This document shows, in pieces, positions 14,529 through 17,742 of a stretch of 17,742 nt of DNA. The stretch is from the NCBI GenBank assembly GCA_946481495.1, contig CAMLNW010000022.1:1-17742 (forward strand). The letters are read 5' to 3'. Positions within the stretch are counted from its first letter, which is position 1. Each line of letters starts with the position of its first letter. The translations under genes were made by a program, and so were the position numbers. The notes under the pieces were generated by a model. It worked only from the letters and a program-made list of their open reading frames with translations, had not been told where the DNA came from and did no database searches. This stretch comes from an uncultured Actinomycetes bacterium (GTDB taxonomy: Bacteria; Actinomycetota; Thermoleophilia; Solirubrobacterales; Thermoleophilaceae).

Positions 14529-16390
14529 GTCTCGCCTTCGATGAAGGTTCTGTGCCACTGCGACAGCTCGAGCAGGCAGTAGAGGATCCGCTTGTGGTCG
14601 GCCTTGCCGGTCCGGTGATCGCGGACGAGGCCGGCGACGGTGGAGGAGTCGATCAGCTCGGCGGCTGGGGCGCCGGGAGCGTAGCGGCGCTCGACCTCGG
14701 TCCCGAGCGACTCGCGCAGCCAGCTGTCGTAAGGGGTCGAGAAGCCGTGCTTGGGGCGGTCGACGATCTGGCGTGGGACGAGCTGGGCCATCGCGCGGCG
14801 GTGCAGCCGCTTGCCGGCGCGTGGGCCGACGCGCTCACCGGCGGGGATGCTCTCGACGAAGCGCATCAGCTCGACGTCGAGGAACGGGACGCGCTGCTCG
14901 AGGCTCGCCGACATCGACATCTTGTCGGCGCAGATCAGCAGCCCGTCAGGCAGAAATAAGTGGGTGTCGAGGTAGAGCGCCTGCTCGAGCAGCGGCCGGT
15001 CGCCGACGTCGGCGAGCACCTCGGACGCCAGCGCGGTCCGCTCGGCGGCGGCCTGCTCGCCGGCGCCGCCGACGAGCAGGCCGCGCAGCTCCTCGCCGGT
15101 GATCTCGACCAGCCGCACCAGCCGTTCGGCATCCGGCATGTCGCCGAGCAGGCGCGCGGCACGGCGGGCGCGCTCGTTGCCCGGCAGCAGGCCGGCGGCC
15201 GCGCGTAGAGGAGCCGCCAGTGGGCCGAGGTGGCGGGCAGCACCGAGCGCGAGCGCGGCCTGGTGGCGGCCGTAGCCGCCGTGCGGCTCGTCGGCGCCCT
15301 GGCCCGACAGCGCGACTTTGACCGAGCGCGCGGCGAAGTGCGACAGCTGCATCAGCGCCGGGGCCGACGGGATTCCGCACGGCTCCTCGAGGTGCATGAC
15401 AGTCCGCGCCAGCTCGTCGGTGAAGTCGTCCTGCTCCATCGCCGTGTCGTGGTGCGACGTGCCGATCGCCCGCGCCGACTCCGCCGCGTAGGCGCGCTCG
15501 TCGAGGACGTCACCGTAGCCGGGGAAGCCGATCGTGAAGGTCTCGGGCGGGGTGGAGGAACGGCTGGCCATCGCGGCGACGATCGCCGCCGAGTCGACGC
15601 CGCCCGAGAGGAAGGCGCCGTAGGGGACGTCGGACATCATCTGGCGCTCGACGGCGGCGCCGAAGCGTTCGACCAGCTCGTCCTCGAGCTCGCTCCCGCG
15701 TAGCCCTGTGGCTGTCGCGGCAGGTGCCGCGCGGTAGCTCGACACGCGCGGCGGGCCGTCCTCCGTCGCGACGAGGATCGATGCCGCGGGCAGCTTCGAG
15801 ACGCCCTCGAACAGCGTTCGCGGGGCGGGGGTGAAGCGGCAGGCGAGGTAATGGTCGAGCGCCACGCGGTCGACGCGCGGCTCGACGAGACCGGCGGCGA
15901 GCAGCGCGCCGACCTCCGAGGCGACCGCCAGCCGGCGACCGTCGCTGTGCCAGTAGACCGGCTTGACGCCGAGCGGATCGCGCGCGATGAGCAGGCGGCG
16001 CTGACGCTCGTCCCAGATCGCGAAGCCGAAGATCCCGTTGAGCTGGCGGACGCAGTCGTCGCCGTGCTCCTCGTAGAGGTGGACGATCACCTCGCAGTCC
16101 GAGCGGGTCGCGAAGCGGTGGCCGCGCCCTTCGAGCTCGGCGCGCAGCTCCTCGTGGTTGTAGATCTCGCCGTTCGCGACGACCGAGATCGAGCCGTCCT
16201 CGGAGCGCAGCGGCTGATCGCCGCCGGCGACGTCGACGATCGCCAGCCGGCGGTGGACGAGCGTCGTCGGTCCGTACGCGACGACCGCCTCCCCGTCCGG
16301 ACCGCGATGACGCAGCGCGGCAGCCATCCGGCGCCCGGCATCGGGCGGGGCCGAGCCGGCCGGGTCGAGGAGGGCGCCGATGCCGCACAT
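14525..16390 (-). CDS. asnB: Asparagine synthetase (glutamine-hydrolysing), AsnB family
   Basis: A complete 621-residue two-domain enzyme. The N-terminal class II glutaminase domain begins MCGIGALLDP (Cys2 nucleophile, which fixes the ATG at 16390) and has RHRGPDGE, HRRLAIVD, VANGEIYNHEELRAEL and FGFAIWDE. The C-terminal ATP-pyrophosphatase domain has LSGGVDS (Ser262-Ser267) and LSGQGADEPHGGY (362-374). Ammonia from glutamine would amidate aspartate, or a related carboxyl, through an acyl-adenylate. Odd point: Gln364 replaces the Glu of the usual SGEG(S/A)DE motif, a residue that in E. coli AsnB (Glu348) matters for adenylate formation. No SD is visible before the ATG. The gene leads a two-gene unit with a GT4 glycosyltransferase (ATGA overlap), a setting typical of AsnB homologues that modify surface glycans or cell wall, so free asparagine may not be its product. 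Confidence 0.92.
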   Translation of the reverse strand: MCGIGALLDPAGSAPPDAGRRMAAALRHRGPDGEAVVAYGPTTLVHRRLAIVDVAGGDQPLRSEDGSISVVANGEIYNHEELRAELEGRGHRFATRSDCEVIVHLYEEHGDDCVRQLNGIFGFAIWDERQRRLLIARDPLGVKPVYWHSDGRRLAVASEVGALLAAGLVEPRVDRVALDHYLACRFTPAPRTLFEGVSKLPAASILVATEDGPPRVSSYRAAPAATATGLRGSELEDELVERFGAAVERQMMSDVPYGAFLSGGVDSAAIVAAMASRSSTPPETFTIGFPGYGDVLDERAYAAESARAIGTSHHDTAMEQDDFTDELARTVMHLEEPCGIPSAPALMQLSHFAARSVKVALSGQGADEPHGGYGRHQAALALGAARHLGPLAAPLRAAAGLLPGNERARRAARLLGDMPDAERLVRLVEITGEELRGLLVGGAGEQAAAERTALASEVLADVGDRPLLEQALYLDTHLFLPDGLLICADKMSMSASLEQRVPFLDVELMRFVESIPAGERVGPRAGKRLHRRAMAQLVPRQIVDRPKHGFSTPYDSWLRESLGTEVERRYAPGAPAAELIDSSTVAGLVRDHRTGKADHKRILYCLLELSQWHRTFIEGET

Positions 16391-16419
16391 AAGGCGCGCA
16401 TCTTCGCAGCCGTTCTGTC

Positions 16420-16443
16420 ACACAACCGCGTAGAACCGTGTGT
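16420..16443. promoter_or_regulatory. Operator-like inverted repeat between asnB and the pilin gene
   Basis: ACACA (16420-16424) and TGTGT (16439-16443) are inverted copies separated by 14 nt, in the 104-nt divergent gap 16391-16494 that must hold the promoters of both asnB and the pilin gene. The arms are short and no -10/-35 pair is convincing, so this is only a candidate regulator site. Confidence 0.22.
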
Positions 16444-16482
16444 CGCCCACGGCGAGGGTGGCCTCCGTCAATCCGATCCCAC

Positions 16483-16487
16483 GGAGG
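16483..16487 (+). promoter_or_regulatory. Shine-Dalgarno (GGAGG) fixing the pilin start
   Basis: ACGGAGGTCATCGCATG places GGAGG seven bases before ATG 16495. It shows that the true start is 16495 and not the in-frame ATG at 16438, which has no ribosome site and would add 19 residues unlike a pilin leader. Confidence 0.75.
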
Positions 16488-16494
16488 TCATCGC

Positions 16495-16725
16495 ATGTAT
16501 CGCTTGTTCGGACTCGTCCACGCCAACCTGATCGCCACGTCCAATCGCCTGCGTCGCCAGGCCGGACAGGGCACGGTCGAGTACGTCGCACTGATCCTGC
16601 TCGTCGCGCTGATCATGGCCGGTGTCGTGGCCGCGATGAAGGGCTTCAAGACCGACGAGGGCCAGGAGCTCGGCGACGTGATCCTCGGCAAGATCAAGGA
16701 CGCCGTACGCAAGGTGGAGTTCTGA
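16495..16725 (+). CDS. Flp-type (type IVb) pilin-like protein
   Basis: This 76-residue protein has a basic leader followed by GQGTVEYVALILLVALIMAG. Cleavage by a prepilin peptidase after Gly24 would give a mature 52-residue subunit beginning Gln-Gly-Thr-Val-Glu, with Glu at +5 and Tyr at +6, as in Flp pilins. The hydrophobic helix spans about residues 30-47, and the tail (FKTDEGQELGDVILGKIKDAVRKVEF in the full protein) is charged. It would be inserted in the inner membrane and assembled into a thin pilus, or serve as a pseudopilin. No tad/cpa assembly gene or prepilin peptidase lies in the window, so it is an orphan here. It is divergent from asnB and followed 36 nt later by murI. The pilin class is well supported; actual pilus formation is inferred. 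Confidence 0.85.
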   Translation: MYRLFGLVHANLIATSNRLRRQAGQGTVEYVALILLVALIMAGVVAAMKGFKTDEGQELGDVILGKIKDAVRKVEF

Positions 16726-16745
16726 GCGGCGGACGGTCACGCCGC
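16726..16745 (+). terminator. GC hairpin directly after the pilin stop
   Basis: GCGGCG (16726-16731) and CGCCGC (16740-16745) pair as a 6-bp stem around GACGGTCA, starting right after the TGA of the pilin gene. No T-run follows. It may limit read-through into murI or protect the short pilin mRNA; both are inference. Confidence 0.3.
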
Positions 16746-16761
16746 CGACCCGCGTGCCACG

Positions 16762-17610
16762 ATGCTCGCTGTGTCGTCCCAGCGCGAGCTGCCCGTGGCC
16801 GTGTTCGACTCCGGTGTCGGCGGCCTGACCGTCCTGCACGAGTGCCTCGTGTCGCTGCCGCACGAGGACTTCCTCTACCTCGGCGACACCGCGCGCTTCC
16901 CGTACGGGACGCGTGAGCCGGAGGAGCTGCGCGCCTTCGCGCGCGAGCTCGCGGGCATCCTGCTCGACGAGGGGGCGAAGCTGATCGTCGTCGCGTGCAA
17001 CTCGGCTACCTCGGCGGCGCTGCCCGGACTGCGCGAGGAGCTTGCCGACCGGGTGCCGGTCGTCAGCGTGATCTACCCCGAGGCGCGCGTGGCGGCAGCG
17101 ACCACGCGCAACGGCCGCGTCGGCCTGCTCGCGACGCCGGCGACGGTCGCCAGCGGCGCCTACGAACGCGCGCTGAGCGAGGCATCGGATGGTGCGGCGA
17201 CGTTGCATGCGGTGGCCAGCGCCGAGCTCGCGCCGATTATCCAGGAGGGCGGCGAGATCGACGAGCGCACGGTCGCGGCCGTCGAGCGGGCCTGCGAGCC
17301 GCTGCGCGCGGCCGACGTCGACACGGTGATTCTCGGCTGCACCCACTATCCACTCGTACGGCCGGCGATCCAGCGCTGCCTCGGCCGCGGCGTCGAGATC
17401 GTGACCTCAGGCGAGGCGATCGTCGACGAGGTCGAGCGCGAGCTCGAGGCCGCCGGCAGCGCCGCGCCGCGCGATCGGCGCGGCGACTATCGCTTCCTCG
17501 CGACCGGCGATGTAGACGACTTCAAGCGGCTGGGCACACGCTTCCTCCAGCTGCCGATCGCAACCGTTGGCCACGTCGACGTGGCTTCCCCGACCGAGGT
17601 GGCCGCATGA
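16762..17610 (+). CDS. murI: Glutamate racemase
   Basis: This 282-residue MurI interconverts L- and D-glutamate without cofactor, supplying D-Glu for peptidoglycan in the cytoplasm. Seen: VAVFDSGVGGLTVLHE near the N-terminus, YLGDTARFPYG, the first catalytic cysteine in VVACNSATSAAL (Cys79), VVSVIYPEARVAA, GLLATPATVASGAY, and the second catalytic cysteine in ILGCTHYPLVRP (Cys193). Length is normal. The start is taken as ATG 16762; a GTG at 16771 is in frame and would lose three residues. No SD is clear at either. The 3' end overlaps the next start as ATGA (17607-17610). MurI followed by RNase PH is a common actinobacterial order, and the next codons do encode an RNase PH N-terminus. Function call is firm. 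Confidence 0.95.
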   Translation: MLAVSSQRELPVAVFDSGVGGLTVLHECLVSLPHEDFLYLGDTARFPYGTREPEELRAFARELAGILLDEGAKLIVVACNSATSAALPGLREELADRVPVVSVIYPEARVAAATTRNGRVGLLATPATVASGAYERALSEASDGAATLHAVASAELAPIIQEGGEIDERTVAAVERACEPLRAADVDTVILGCTHYPLVRPAIQRCLGRGVEIVTSGEAIVDEVERELEAAGSAAPRDRRGDYRFLATGDVDDFKRLGTRFLQLPIATVGHVDVASPTEVAA

Positions 17611-17699
17611 GACACGATGGACGCGCTGCAGACGAGCTAAGGACGATCCGGATCGAACCGGGGGCAGTGAGCGGTCCCGCATCAGCCGCCAGATCGTGA
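17607..17699 (+). pseudogene. rph: RNase PH N-terminus, cut after about 19 residues
   Basis: The frame from ATG 17607 reads MRHDGRAADELRTIRIEPG, which is the standard start of RNase PH (MRxDGRxxDELRPVxIxxG), the phosphate-dependent 3' exonuclease that trims tRNA ends. In intact proteins the next residues are an aromatic or leucine, then a GSxLxxxGxTxVxCTA strand. Here the frame instead gives AVSGPASAARS and stops at 17697-17699. The identity break falls at about 17664. ATG overlaps the murI stop by four bases, the usual arrangement, so the upstream side is normal. The break could be a real truncation, but the bases after it read as an unrelated protein in another frame (see next entry), so a misjoined sequence is more likely. 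Confidence 0.75.
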
Positions 17700-17742
17700 T
17701 GACGACCGGCTCGCATCATCAGCAGGTCTACTGGTATCGCAC
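17666..17742 (+). other. Fragment of an unrelated coding sequence, possibly multihaem cytochrome c
   Basis: In the frame beginning at 17666 the sequence is open to the window end and reads SERSRISRQIVMTTGSHH, then QQVYWYR. The TGSHHxQxYW string recalls a conserved stretch of large multihaem cytochrome c proteins, from memory and without a search. No CxxCH haem motif lies in these 25 residues, so the identity is tentative. It starts without its own start codon or ribosome site and abuts the broken RNase PH gene, so it looks like the inside of another gene joined here. Confidence 0.35.

Noticed and set aside
1..17742. Defence, toxin-antitoxin, CRISPR or mobile-element system
   Set aside because: I looked for short paired genes, transposases, integrases, repeat arrays and nuclease motifs and found none. 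Apart from the 142-residue protein, the intact genes fall into known metabolic, signalling or surface families.

Overview
The window is about 17.7 kb of uniformly high-GC DNA. Codon use (G/C in third positions, frequent GTG starts), a Flp-type pilin, a c-di-GMP signalling protein and the murI-rph order all point to a high-GC actinobacterium. My best guess is a deep-branching Thermoleophilia/Solirubrobacterales-like lineage. That assignment is inference from gene content, not from a marker gene. No rRNA, tRNA, CRISPR array, insertion sequence or prophage gene was found.

Layout. Left, + strand: the 3' part of a DUF2007-type membrane-anchored protein (1-393), two tandem acyl-CoA dehydrogenases (420-2800) and a 914-residue GAF-GAF-GGDEF-GAF-HD-GYP protein (2873-5617). 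The last converges, with a 4-nt overlap, on a frameshifted DUF1802 gene on the - strand (5614-6233). Middle, - strand: hyuB and hyuA, the two subunits of a hydantoinase/oxoprolinase (6348-9823), an unrecognised 142-residue protein with a Cys/His module (9893-10321), and a translationally coupled nadB-flavin reductase pair (10454-12405). A histone-deacetylase-like amidohydrolase (12430-13356, +) starts head to head with nadB. Right: a coupled asnB-like asparagine synthetase and GT4 glycosyltransferase pair (13530-16390, -), a small Flp-type pilin (16495-16725, +) and murI (16762-17610, +). MurI overlaps the first codons of rph, which is cut after about 19 recognisable residues. The last 77 bases read in another frame as what looks like a piece of a multihaem cytochrome.

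How the genes fit together. Most are metabolic housekeeping or catabolic units: fatty-acyl oxidation, cleavage of cyclic amides, aspartate oxidation for NAD synthesis, and D-glutamate supply for peptidoglycan. Two units face the cell surface or signalling: c-di-GMP synthesis and hydrolysis in one chain, and the asnB-glycosyltransferase pair beside a pilin. Four adjacent gene pairs overlap by exactly four bases (GTGA or ATGA), so coupled pairs are the main organising unit here. I did not find a clear new defence or mobile system. The points most worth checking are the break in rph at the right end, the frameshift in DUF1802, the Glu-to-Gln change in the synthetase motif of AsnB, the nadB-flavin reductase coupling, and the 142-residue Cys/His protein.
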